The position numbers and the translations under genes are program-made. A stretch of DNA of 64,000 nt from DASQUK01 sp963813485. GTDB lineage: Bacteria; Actinomycetota; Acidimicrobiia; Acidimicrobiales; VFJN01. This document shows, piece by piece, positions 52,057 to 61,391 of the stretch (position 1 is its first letter; every line of letters starts with the position of its first letter). The stretch spans positions 1 through 64,000 of the forward strand of contig CAWEZE010000001.1 of the NCBI GenBank assembly GCA_963813485.1, in the 5' to 3' direction. The notes beneath the pieces are model-generated. The model had not been told where the DNA came from and did no database searches. It saw only the letters and a list, made by a program, of their open reading frames with translations.

Positions 52057-55000
52057 TCAATCCCGACCGAGCTTGGGATGTGCCTCGGGGAGGGATGGCA
52101 GGCCGAGTTCCTCGTCCAACGCCACGCTCTCGGCGTGCAACAGCAGGGCGCGGTCGGCGTCGCCGGCTGCGTCGCGCTCGGCCAGCACGTTGGCCAACCA
52201 GCGAGCGGACATGGCCACGAAGGGACGGGCTCCGAGGGCCCGGTGTCGTTCGAGTCCCGCCTCCAGTTCGTCGGCGGCGTCGTCGCCACGGCCGAGCGCG
52301 GCGTCGAGCGTGCCCAAGTGATGGTCCACCGCACCGAGGAACGATGCGTAGCCCATGACCGCATTGCGTCCGGTGTACGGGCTCAGTGCCTGGTGCGTCG
52401 CTTGTGCCCACGCTCTGTGGCCGATGGTGGCGGCGGCGGCCCCCGCTCCGATGACCGTGGGCACCCACAGGTAGCCGCGGTCCTGCGAGGCCAGGTCCGC
52501 CGGGTCGATCTGATCGAGGACCTCGCGTGCCCGGACGAAATTGCCGCTGCCCGCCTCCAGCCATGACAGCAGCGCCCAGCTGTTGAGGCGATACAGCTTG
52601 ATCGGAGGGCTGGCTTCGATCACGGGCCGTAGGGCCTCGAGGCCCCCGTGCAACAGCCGCAGCACGAAGGTCTGAGCGACGCTCACGAGCTGGGCCTGCG
52701 AGTGGCCGGCGGCTCGCAGCTCCTCCCGCAAGGCGTCGGCCTGCGCCTGGGCCTCGTCGAACCGACCCTCGATGACGGTCCACATCGTCGCCCACATCGA
52801 GGCGATGCGCAGGTGGTCGGGGTGTCGGACCTCGTGGGCGAGGGCCGTCAACTCGCGCGCCAGGATCTGTGCCTCGGTGTGTCGACCGATCACGAACAGC
52901 GCCTGGACTCGCGCTCGCGCACCCTGCAGCACCAGGTCCGGGTCGCCGGTCTGCCGTCCGATGGCCATGACCTCGGCGCCCAGTTCGAGCTGTTCGTCGA
53001 CGTCATCGGGCCCGTCGAGCGCCAGGCTGCGCGACACCAGCACCGAGGCGAGCACCACGGGGGCGTCGAGTCGGCGGGCCATCGCCACCGCGTCGTCGGA
53101 CTCGGCCCGGCGTTCGGCATGCGGGGCCGCCAGCGTGAGCAGGTGGGCCAGCCGCGCCAGCGCCAGTGCCTGCGCACGGCTGTCGCTCGGGGCAAGCCGG
53201 GTCAGCGCCTCCTCGAGCAGCGTCCGTGCCGTGGGATTGGGCGGCGCCGCTGCCGGGAGCCGTCCGCCGTAGCCGAGCGCGGCGCGCGTGAAGAGATCGG
53301 TGCGATCGAGCGCCCGGGCCAGCTCGGCCGCCTCCAGGTGCCGGCGGTCGCGGGCCGTGAACTCGCCGGCGCGATCGTGCGCCTCGGCCAGCTCGAGGCG
53401 GAGCTCGCACGCCAGCGGCTCGTCCGTACCGGCGCGGTCGTGGACGTCGACGACGCGTGCCAGGAACCAGACCGCGCCCTCGAAAGCCGTCTCGCGGCGG
53501 GCCTGGTCGGCGGCGGCGCGGCCCCAACGGACCGCCAGGGAGGTCGTGGCGGCGGCGTCGGCTGCGACGGGTGCCGTGTCCGACGGCGCCCGGGCGCCGA
53601 GGTGCGCGTCGGCGGCGTTCAGGTAGTGGTGGGCGATCTCGGGGGCGGAAGACCCGTCCCCGGCCCGTTCGGCGAGCACGTCGGCGATGCGCCGGTGTAG
53701 GCCCGCCGTCCGATCGGCCGGCAGCTCCTCCTGCAGTGTGCGGCGTACCACGGCATGGGCGAAGGCGAGGCGCTCGTCGGTCGCATCCCGCACCAGACCG
53801 GCGTGGACCGCGTCGTCGAGGCAGCCGCGCACCTCGATGGCCGGACGGTCGAGCGTCGCCGCCAGGACGTCGAGCCCGAACTCTTCACCGATGAACGACG
53901 CCGCAGCCAGCGCGTCACCGACCTGCGGGTCGAGCCGGTCGAGTCGCCAACGCACGACGTCGTGGAGCCGATCCGGCAACCGGTCACGCACGGCCCGAAG
54001 CGAGCCGCCGGGATCGGCGACATCGAGGCCGCGCAGGATCTCCTGCACGAACAGCGGGTTGCCGGCCGTCTCGTCGGCCAACCAGCGCGCGATCCGCGCT
54101 TCTTCCTCGTCGACGGGGCGGCCCAGCGCCTGCGCGACCAGCCGCTGGATGGCCGATGGCGGCAGGCCGCTGAGCTCGAGGCGTTCGACCTCGTCGCCGG
54201 CCTCGAAGAGGCCCAGCGTGTGCAGGGGCCCCATCCCCTCGACATCGCCGTCGCGCAGCGTCACGACCACGAGCACGGGGGCGTCGGGGGGAGCGTCGAG
54301 CACGTGGCGGAGCAGGAGCAGTGACGAGCGCTCGGCCCACTGGAGGTCGTCGAGCACCAGGAGGACCGGGTGCCGGGCGGCGATCGCCCCGAGCCAGTGC
54401 GTCATGGCGTCGAAGAGGCGCCGGCGTTCGGCGTCGGGGTCGTCGACGAGGGCGGCCCGCACCCCACCGATGCGGGCGCCGAGGTCGGGGAGGAGGCGGG
54501 CGAGGTCCTCGGCGTGGCTTGCCAGGTCGGCGCGCAGGAGCGGCTTGGGGCTCGCCGCAGCGTACGTGCCGAGGGCCTCCCGGATCGCCTGGTACGGGGC
54601 GAGCGCCTCCTCATCCCAGCGGCCGTACAGCACGAGGGCACCGGCGGCGTGAAGCCGGAGTGCCAGTTCGGCCGCGACGGTGGTCTTGCCGATGCCCGGG
54701 TCGCCCGAGACGACGACGATGCGGTGCTCGCCGCGCCGTGCGCGATCCCAGGCACCCTCCAGCAGCTCGACGGGGCCGTCGCGGCCCACCACCAGTCCCG
54801 CCGCAGCACGTCGGGCCCACCCGAGGTTGGAGGCGCCGATGTCGTCCGGGGCCACACCATCCGCCTGGGTCGTCGGCAATCGGAGCTCGTGGACCCGCTC
54901 GAGCCGATGCTCGCTGACCGCCAAGCCGCCCAGGTCCACGAGGTCGGCGCCCCGCGGCAGCGCGTGGCTGATCATGACGGCGGTCGACGCCGCAACCAGG

Positions 55001-55362
55001 ATGGTGCCGTCAACGGGGAGCGCAGACAGTTGGAGGGCCCGCTCGACGGCGGAGCCGCAGTAGCCGTCGTCCGTGGGATCGACCTCACCGGTGCAGAGGG
55101 CGATGCGCAACGGGCGGCGGTCGGGCCGGGTAACCCCGGCGGGAGGCAGTGCCTGGGCGAGGCGGACGGCGGCGGTGGCTGCGTCCGCGGCGATGTGGAA
55201 CGCCGCCAGCGCGGTGGTGCCGGTGCTCCCTTGTGCCAGGTCGACCATCCGCTCGAAGATGGCGCCACCTGCGTCCACCACGGTTTCGTCCAGCTGCCCC
55301 CAACCGCCGTGGTCGGGCGAGTCTCCCGGTCCGACCGGAAGGTCGACCAGCAGGATCGTCAT
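52057..55362 (-). CDS. Degenerate nucleotidyl-cyclase-like/AAA-ATPase/TPR giant protein
   Basis: A ~1,101-residue protein. The first ~160 residues resemble a class III adenylate cyclase domain (MTILLVDLPVGPG, RPLRIALCTGEVDPTDDGYC, RALQLSALPVDGTILVAAST) but lack the normal metal-binding and substrate residues (no DGFLA-type motif), so catalysis is doubtful. An AAA/STAND ATPase follows with VVSGDPGIGKTTVAAELALR (~218) and LLVLDDLQWAERS, similar to the regulator at 42126. The C-terminal ~550 residues are TPR-like. It faces the DUF4062 gene convergently. Such proteins are probable signal integrators. The N-terminal start may be a nearby GTG (55365 or 55374) instead of ATG 55362. Confidence 0.83.
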   Translation of the reverse strand: MTILLVDLPVGPGDSPDHGGWGQLDETVVDAGGAIFERMVDLAQGSTGTTALAAFHIAADAATAAVRLAQALPPAGVTRPDRRPLRIALCTGEVDPTDDGYCGSAVERALQLSALPVDGTILVAASTAVMISHALPRGADLVDLGGLAVSEHRLERVHELRLPTTQADGVAPDDIGASNLGWARRAAAGLVVGRDGPVELLEGAWDRARRGEHRIVVVSGDPGIGKTTVAAELALRLHAAGALVLYGRWDEEALAPYQAIREALGTYAAASPKPLLRADLASHAEDLARLLPDLGARIGGVRAALVDDPDAERRRLFDAMTHWLGAIAARHPVLLVLDDLQWAERSSLLLLRHVLDAPPDAPVLVVVTLRDGDVEGMGPLHTLGLFEAGDEVERLELSGLPPSAIQRLVAQALGRPVDEEEARIARWLADETAGNPLFVQEILRGLDVADPGGSLRAVRDRLPDRLHDVVRWRLDRLDPQVGDALAAASFIGEEFGLDVLAATLDRPAIEVRGCLDDAVHAGLVRDATDERLAFAHAVVRRTLQEELPADRTAGLHRRIADVLAERAGDGSSAPEIAHHYLNAADAHLGARAPSDTAPVAADAAATTSLAVRWGRAAADQARRETAFEGAVWFLARVVDVHDRAGTDEPLACELRLELAEAHDRAGEFTARDRRHLEAAELARALDRTDLFTRAALGYGGRLPAAAPPNPTARTLLEEALTRLAPSDSRAQALALARLAHLLTLAAPHAERRAESDDAVAMARRLDAPVVLASVLVSRSLALDGPDDVDEQLELGAEVMAIGRQTGDPDLVLQGARARVQALFVIGRHTEAQILARELTALAHEVRHPDHLRIASMWATMWTVIEGRFDEAQAQADALREELRAAGHSQAQLVSVAQTFVLRLLHGGLEALRPVIEASPPIKLYRLNSWALLSWLEAGSGNFVRAREVLDQIDPADLASQDRGYLWVPTVIGAGAAAATIGHRAWAQATHQALSPYTGRNAVMGYASFLGAVDHHLGTLDAALGRGDDAADELEAGLERHRALGARPFVAMSARWLANVLAERDAAGDADRALLLHAESVALDEELGLPSLPEAHPKLGRD

Positions 55363-55450
55363 CACCTCGGGCACGCGTCGAGTGACTGTACGACTCGGGT
55401 GGGCGGGTGCACGAAGTGGCCACGGCCCCACGACGGGTGGGTCGCGTCCG

Positions 55451-57037
55451 TCACATGATCGGGGGGACCATTGCCTCGATGAGCGTCGGGCCGGGCTCGT
55501 TGAGTGCCCGGGCCAGCTGGTTTGCCAGCTCGTCGGCGGTCGTGGCCCGGCTGGCCGGCACGCCCAGGCCCTGCGAGACCGCCACGAAGTCGATGTCGGG
55601 CCGGGACAGGTCGAGCAGGTCCTTCGCCTTCGGCCCGGCGGCCTCCGCACCGACCCGGTTCAGCTCCATGTTGAGCACCGCGTAGGACCGGTTGTTGAAC
55701 ACGATCGTCACGACGTCGAGCCCCTCTCGTGCCTGTGTCCACAGCGACTGCACCGTGTACAGCGCGCTGCCATCGGCCTCCAGGTTGACAACCCTGCGGT
55801 CGGGGCAGGCGACGGCCGCGCCGGTCGCGACCGGCATGCCCTGGCCGATGGCGCCCCCCGTGAGCGTCAGCCAGTCGTGGCGGGGGGCGCCGGCCGTGAG
55901 CCCGGGCGCGAACAGGCTCGACGTGTTGCCCTCATCGGACACGATGGCACCCTCGGGCAACAGCGCACCGAGTGCGCGGGCAACCGCCTCGGCGGTCAGC
56001 GCTCCCGTGGGGAGGTCGGGCCGGTCGGCGGGTTGGCGGGTGGCGGCGTCCTCGGGGGCGCCCACCAGCTCGGCCAGCGCCTCCAGTGCTCCGGCGGCGT
56101 CAGCGCCCGGTGCCGCCAGCATGTGCACCTCGCAGCCGTCGGGCACCAGGTAGCTGTCCTTGCCCGGGTACGCGAAGAAGCTCACCGGGGCCTTGGCGTC
56201 GACCACCACCAGGTGGCGGAGGCCATCGAGTTGGGCGCTGGCGAACTCGGCCAGGTACGCCAGGCGATCGATGGATGGAAGCCCTGCGCCCCGCTCGAGC
56301 CGGGTGGGGAATGTCTCCGCCACCAACCGGGCTCCGGTGGCGTTGGCGAGGCGACTGGCAGCGACCAGTCCCGGTTCACGCAGTGCGGTTCCGCCGAGGA
56401 ACAGGCCCACCGGTTCGCCGGACCGCAATGCCTTGGCGACGGCGTCGACGACCTCGGCATCGGGCCGGGCCGGGGCACGGGCGGGTTCGGTCGGCTCGGC
56501 CACGGCGCCCCCGGGGGACCAGCTCACGTCGGCGGGCAGGATCAACGTGGCCACCCCCGCAGGCGGTCCGATTGCGGCGGCGACGGTCTCGGCGGCGTCC
56601 CTACCGACGTCCGCGGTCGCCTCCGACCGCCGGATCCAGGGGGAGACGTTGCGAGCCACCGTCTCGATGTCGGACTCGAGCTGAGCGTCGTACTGCTTGT
56701 GGTAAGTGGCGTGGTCGCCGACGATGTTCACCACCGGCACGCGCCCCTTCCGGGCGTTGTGCAGGTTGGCGAGCCCGTTGCCCAGTCCCGGGCCGAGGTG
56801 GAGCAGCGTGGCCGCAGGCCGCCCGGCCATGCGGGCGTACCCGTCGGCGGAACCGGTCACGACCCCCTCGAACAGCCCGAGCACGCCCCGCATCTCGGGC
56901 ACCGCGTCGAGCGCCGCCACGAAGTGCATCTCGGAGGTCCCCGGGTTGGTGAAGCACGTGTCCAGGCCGCACGCCACCAGCGTGCGGATCAGGGCTTGGG
57001 CGCCGTTGACGGCGATCGGATCGGTGGTCTCGGTCAT
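55451..57037 (-). CDS. ThDP-dependent enzyme, acetolactate-synthase/benzoylformate-decarboxylase-like
   Basis: A 528-residue ThDP enzyme. The catalytic Glu lies in LGLFEGVVTGSADGYARM, the glycine-rich central domain is FLGGTALREPGLVAASRLAN, and the ThDP/Mg site is LEADGSALYTVQSLWTQARE through VVTIVFNN (GDG...NN motif, here ADG). It fits benzoylformate decarboxylase, oxalyl-CoA decarboxylase or acetolactate synthase relatives; the catalytic role cannot be fixed. It starts one base after the stop of the FAD-linked oxidase upstream, so the two are an operon: the oxidase would yield a 2-oxo acid, which this enzyme could decarboxylate or condense. Confidence 0.85.
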   Translation of the reverse strand: MTETTDPIAVNGAQALIRTLVACGLDTCFTNPGTSEMHFVAALDAVPEMRGVLGLFEGVVTGSADGYARMAGRPAATLLHLGPGLGNGLANLHNARKGRVPVVNIVGDHATYHKQYDAQLESDIETVARNVSPWIRRSEATADVGRDAAETVAAAIGPPAGVATLILPADVSWSPGGAVAEPTEPARAPARPDAEVVDAVAKALRSGEPVGLFLGGTALREPGLVAASRLANATGARLVAETFPTRLERGAGLPSIDRLAYLAEFASAQLDGLRHLVVVDAKAPVSFFAYPGKDSYLVPDGCEVHMLAAPGADAAGALEALAELVGAPEDAATRQPADRPDLPTGALTAEAVARALGALLPEGAIVSDEGNTSSLFAPGLTAGAPRHDWLTLTGGAIGQGMPVATGAAVACPDRRVVNLEADGSALYTVQSLWTQAREGLDVVTIVFNNRSYAVLNMELNRVGAEAAGPKAKDLLDLSRPDIDFVAVSQGLGVPASRATTADELANQLARALNEPGPTLIEAMVPPIM

Positions 57038-57038
57038 A

Positions 57039-58421
57039 TCAACCCTCGTCGAAAACCGTGCCCGGGTTGAGGATCCCGTTGGGGTCGAACGCACTCTTGA
57101 TCCGCCTCATCAGGGCGATCTTGGCCGGGTCCTCCAGCTCCATGAAGTACGCCTTCTTCTCGGTGCCGAGCCCGTGTTCGCCCGAGATGGCGCCGCCGAG
57201 CGCCATGCCCGCCTCGAACAGAGCGCGCAGGAGCCGGTGGCGCACCTCGGGGTCGGCCTGGAACACGCCCATGTGGACGTTGCCGTCGCCGGCATGGCCG
57301 CATCCGGCGATCCACGCCTGGTGGTCGGCGGCAAGCTCGGCGACCCGGGACATGAACGCCGGCACCGCGGCCCGGGGCACGACCACGTCGATGATGTCGT
57401 CGGCGCCGTTGGCCTTGGCCACCCAGAACGCCTTCTCGCGGGCCTCGATCAGCGAGGCCGCGGCCCCCGACGGCAGCACGTAGACGTCGATGGCGCCCAG
57501 CTCGGAGAGCTGCTCGGACACGGCGTGGGTGTCGGCGTCCAGGCGGTCGGTGTGGCTGCTCTCCAGGGCCACCACCAGGTAGGCGAACGCCGCCTCACGC
57601 ACCTCCTCGGGAATGCCGAGGTCGAGGCCCACGTAGGCGGTGGCAGCGGCCATCGTCAGCATGTCGATGTACTCGAGGATCAGCGGACCCACGCCACTGG
57701 CCAGGATCTTGGGCACTGCACCGGTGACTGCCTCGAGGGTGGTGAAGGGCGCCAGCACCGTCGCCTGATGCGGTGCCCGCGGGTGCAGCTTGAGGTAGGC
57801 CTTGGTGACCAGGGCCAGCGTGCCCTCCGACCCGATGATGAGCTGGGTCAGGTCGTAGCCGGTCGAGACCTTGACGACCTTGCCGCCAGCGTGGATCACC
57901 TCGCCCGAGGGCAGCACCGCCTCGAGGCCGAGGACGTGGTGGCGGGTGACGCCGTACTTGACGGCCCGCATGCCTCCGGCGTTGGTGCCGACGTTGCCGC
58001 CGAGGCTGGCGCTGTACTCGCCGGGATAGACGGGGTACACGAGCCCGAGCGGCGCCAGCTCGGCGTCGAGCTGGTCGAGCTGCACGCCCGGTTCGACCAC
58101 CGCGACGAAGTTGTCGGTATCGACCTCGAGGATGCGGTTCATGCGCTCGAACGACACGACGATGCCATCGGGTCGCGGGATGCATCCGCCCGACATCCCC
58201 GTGCCGGCGCCTCGGGCGGTGACGGGGATGCGGTGTTCGTTCGCCAGGCGGACGACGGCCGCCACCTCGTCGGTCGACGCCGGCGCCACCACCGCCAGGG
58301 GCCGTTGGGGCTCGGCGGTCAGTGCCTCGTCGTGCCCGTAGTCGTCCTTGATGGCGTCGCCGGTTCGCACGTGCTCGGTGCCGAGCACGCCCGCGAGCAG
58401 CTCGATCGCACCGTTCGCCAT
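57039..58421 (-). CDS. FAD-linked 2-hydroxyacid oxidase (GlcD/LDH-D type)
   Basis: A 460-residue VAO/PCMH flavoprotein. The FAD-binding domain carries PVTARGAGTGMSGGCIPRPD, VVEPGVQLDQLDAELAP and YSASLGGNVGTNAGGMRAVK, with IIGSEGTLALVTKAYLKLHP. The C-terminal domain has CGHAGDGNVHMGVFQADPEV and GGAISGEHGLGTEKKAYFME, the metal/substrate His positions of D-lactate and glycolate dehydrogenases. It oxidises a 2-hydroxy acid to the 2-oxo acid. It is cotranscribed with the ThDP enzyme. Glycolate, lactate or malate-like acids are candidates; glyoxylate is a product of the nearby CoA lyases, so glycolate is plausible. Confidence 0.88.
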   Translation of the reverse strand: MANGAIELLAGVLGTEHVRTGDAIKDDYGHDEALTAEPQRPLAVVAPASTDEVAAVVRLANEHRIPVTARGAGTGMSGGCIPRPDGIVVSFERMNRILEVDTDNFVAVVEPGVQLDQLDAELAPLGLVYPVYPGEYSASLGGNVGTNAGGMRAVKYGVTRHHVLGLEAVLPSGEVIHAGGKVVKVSTGYDLTQLIIGSEGTLALVTKAYLKLHPRAPHQATVLAPFTTLEAVTGAVPKILASGVGPLILEYIDMLTMAAATAYVGLDLGIPEEVREAAFAYLVVALESSHTDRLDADTHAVSEQLSELGAIDVYVLPSGAAASLIEAREKAFWVAKANGADDIIDVVVPRAAVPAFMSRVAELAADHQAWIAGCGHAGDGNVHMGVFQADPEVRHRLLRALFEAGMALGGAISGEHGLGTEKKAYFMELEDPAKIALMRRIKSAFDPNGILNPGTVFDEG

Positions 58422-58454
58422 GGGCGGACCCTAGCTGTGGAGAGAGGGTGAACA

Positions 58455-58748
58455 ATGGTGGCCATGGCCAAGCTCACCCATGACGAAGCCGAGTCCCGCC
58501 TGGCCGACGTTCCGGGCTGGGGCATCGCCGACGGCGCACTGCACCGCGAGATCGAGTTCCGCAACTTCGTCGAGGCCTTCGGGTTCATGGCGATGGTGGC
58601 ACTCGAGGCCGAGAAGCTCGACCATCACCCCGACTGGTCCAACTCGTGGAACCGGGTGGTGATCGACATCTCCTCGCATGCCGAGGGCGGCATCACCGAC
58701 AGGTGCTTCGCACTCGCCGGTGCCGTGAACAAGGCACTGGGCGAGTAG
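58455..58748 (+). CDS. phhB: Pterin-4a-carbinolamine dehydratase
   Basis: A 97-residue 4a-hydroxytetrahydrobiopterin dehydratase (PCD/DCoH). The signature is EIEFRNFVEAFGFMAMVALE followed by EKLDHHPDWSNSWNRVVIDI: the HHPDW pair and Asp are the active site. It dehydrates the carbinolamine form of tetrahydropterin and recycles the cofactor of aromatic amino acid hydroxylases, none of which is in the window. ATG 58455 or 58464. It is divergent from the FAD oxidase (33 bp apart) and convergent to sufU. Confidence 0.9.
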   Translation: MVAMAKLTHDEAESRLADVPGWGIADGALHREIEFRNFVEAFGFMAMVALEAEKLDHHPDWSNSWNRVVIDISSHAEGGITDRCFALAGAVNKALGE

Positions 58749-58767
58749 CGCCCAGCTCAGGAACCGG

Positions 58768-59259
58768 TCAGCTGCGGGCTTCGACGTATTCGTCGAGGCC
58801 CTGCAGCAACGTGTTCCAGGACAGCGTGGCGCACTTGATCCGCACCGGGAACTTCACCACGCCCCGCAGCGCCTCGAGGTCGCCCAGCTTCACCTCGGCG
58901 TCGCCGGCGACCTCGCCGTCGCCATTACCGTCGGAAGCGTCGTCGAGCGACTGCTCGTGGATCGACATCATGCCCTTGAACGCCCGTGACAGGGCGCGTA
59001 CCTCGTCGAGCGTCTTGCCCTTGATGGCGGACGACATCATCGACGCCGACGACTGACTGATCGAGCAGCCCTGGCCGCCGATGCGGATGTCGCGCACCGT
59101 GTCGCCCTCGACGTCGAGGTAGAGCACGACCTCGTCGCCGCACAGGGGGTTGAATCCCTCGACGCGAGTCGCCGGCGGGGCGTCCAGCTCACCCCGGTTC
59201 CGCGGGTTGCGGTAGTGATCGAGGATGATCTCTCGGTAGAGGTCTTCGAGGCCCGGCAT
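58768..59259 (-). CDS. sufU: SUF sulfur-transfer/scaffold protein SufU
   Basis: A 163-residue SufU. It reads LYREIILDHYRNPRNRGEL, with the three Cys positions in NPLCGDEV, GQGCSISQSSASM and IKCATLSWNTLL, plus the Asp of NPLCGDE as zinc ligand. The Gly/Asp-rich loop DASDGNGDGEVAGDA between Cys2 and Cys3 is the insertion typical of SufU. SufU accepts sulfur from SufS through a zinc-ligand swap. Third gene of suf operon 2, with a 33-bp gap after sufS. Confidence 0.94.
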   Translation of the reverse strand: MPGLEDLYREIILDHYRNPRNRGELDAPPATRVEGFNPLCGDEVVLYLDVEGDTVRDIRIGGQGCSISQSSASMMSSAIKGKTLDEVRALSRAFKGMMSIHEQSLDDASDGNGDGEVAGDAEVKLGDLEALRGVVKFPVRIKCATLSWNTLLQGLDEYVEARS

Positions 59260-59292
59260 GCGGTTCGCGATCCTATCGGCGGCGACAGACGG

Positions 59293-60560
59293 TCAGATTC
59301 CGAAGAACTCGGACGCGGCGTCGATGGCGTCGCCGAGCGCATCGACGTCCGACTCGTCGTTGTACACGTAGAGCGAGGCCCGGGCGGTGGCGGCCACTCC
59401 CAGCTCGCGCATCAGCGGCTTGGCGCAGTGATGCCCCGCCCGGACGCAGACCCCGTGCTGGTCGAACACCTGGGTCATGTCGTGGGGGTGCAGGTCGCGG
59501 TAGGTAAACGACAGGACGCCACCCCGCTCGGCCGGCTCGGAGGGCCCGTGGATGTGCAGGGCCCCGCCGAAGCGCTCGGTGAGGGAGCGCAGGGCATACC
59601 CCGTCAGTCCGACCTCGTGTTCGCGCACCGCCTCCATCCCGAGCCCGCTCAGGTAGTCGACCGCCGCGCCCAGGCCCACCGCCTCGGCGATCGGCGGCGT
59701 ACCCGCCTCGAACTTCCACGGCAGCTCGTTGGGGGTGAAGCCCTCCTTGGTGACGTTGAGGATCATCTCGCCGCCGGTGAGGAAGGGGGGCGTGGCGTCG
59801 AGGATGTCCTCGGTGCCCCAGAGGACGCCGATGCCGGTGGGCCCACACATCTTGTGGCCCGTGAAGGCGGCGAAGTCGGCCCCCCAGGCGGCCACGTCGG
59901 TGGGCACGTGCGGCACGTACTGGCTGGCGTCGATCACGGCGATGGCCCCAGCGGCGTGGGCGACGTCGACGAGCCGCTCGACCGGGTTGAGCGTGCCCAG
60001 CACGTTGGACATGGCGGCGAACGAGACAATCCGGGCCCCGTCCACCAGGCGGTCGAGGTCGCTCAGATCGAGGTGTCCGTCGGGCCCCACCGGGATCCAA
60101 CGCAGCTCGATCCCGAGCTCCGAGACGAGCTGGTGCCAGGGGACGATGTTGGCGTGGTGCTCGAGCTCAGTTATCACCACCGGGTCGCCGGCCCGCAGGT
60201 TGGCCCGCCCCCACGCCTTGGCCACCAGGTTGAGGGCCTCGGTGGCGTTCTTGCCGAACACGATCTCCCGGGGCGAACCGGCGCCGACGAAGCGTGCGAC
60301 CTTCGCCCGGGCGCCCTCGAGTGCGGCCGTGGCCTCCTCGGCGATGAGGTAGGTGCCGCGGTGGACGTTGGCGTTGGACTGCTCGTAGTAGCGCTCCATG
60401 GCGTCGAGCACGGAGCGGGGCTTTTGCGAGGTGTTGGCCGAATCGAGATAGACGAGGCGCTGGTCCCGCACCACGCGGTCGAGGATCGGGAAGTCCTTGC
60501 GGATGCGCGCCACGTCGAGGCCTCCCGACGGCGTCGCGGCCGGGCTCAAGGATGTCTCGT

Positions 60561-60570
<10 letters not shown>
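59293..60570 (-). CDS. sufS: Group II cysteine desulfurase SufS
   Basis: A 425-residue PLP enzyme. It reads ARIRKDFPILDRVVRDQRLV, YLDSANTSQKPRSVLDAMER, VFGKNATEALNLVAKAWGRA, a PLP Lys in FAAFTGHKMCGPTGIGVLWG, and the active-site Cys in RAGHHCAKPLMRELGV. It removes sulfur from cysteine and passes it to SufU. Its start (ATG 60570) overlaps the end of the upstream sufC by 10 bp. A longer in-frame extension upstream is antisense-like and not part of the protein. Confidence 0.94.
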
Positions 60571-61310
<740 letters not shown>

Positions 61311-61329
61311 AGGGGCCAGTGTATTAGCC

Positions 61330-61348
61330 CTACGCGCATAGGAGAAAT
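61330..61348 (-). promoter_or_regulatory. Operator candidate upstream of suf operon 2
   Basis: CTACGCGCATAGGAGAAAT on the plus strand matches the element before sufB at 15 of 19 positions, including the uninterrupted run TAGGAGAAAT, but lies in the opposite orientation relative to its gene. On the minus strand TAATAC (61319-61324) could be the -10 box, so the element would lie in the -35/-10 spacer. It has CCTA-N6-TAGG symmetry. Confidence 0.5.
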
Positions 61349-61391
61349 ACCCCCCTTGCCCGTTCCGGGCCCCCGAGTAAGGTCACCGGCG

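Noticed and set aside
42126..55362. An antiphage defence island based on the DUF4062-NB-ARC protein
   Set aside because: No nuclease, toxin, reverse transcriptase, methylase or phage-linked gene accompanies it, and the neighbours are regulators and metabolic enzymes; a defence role is possible but unsupported.
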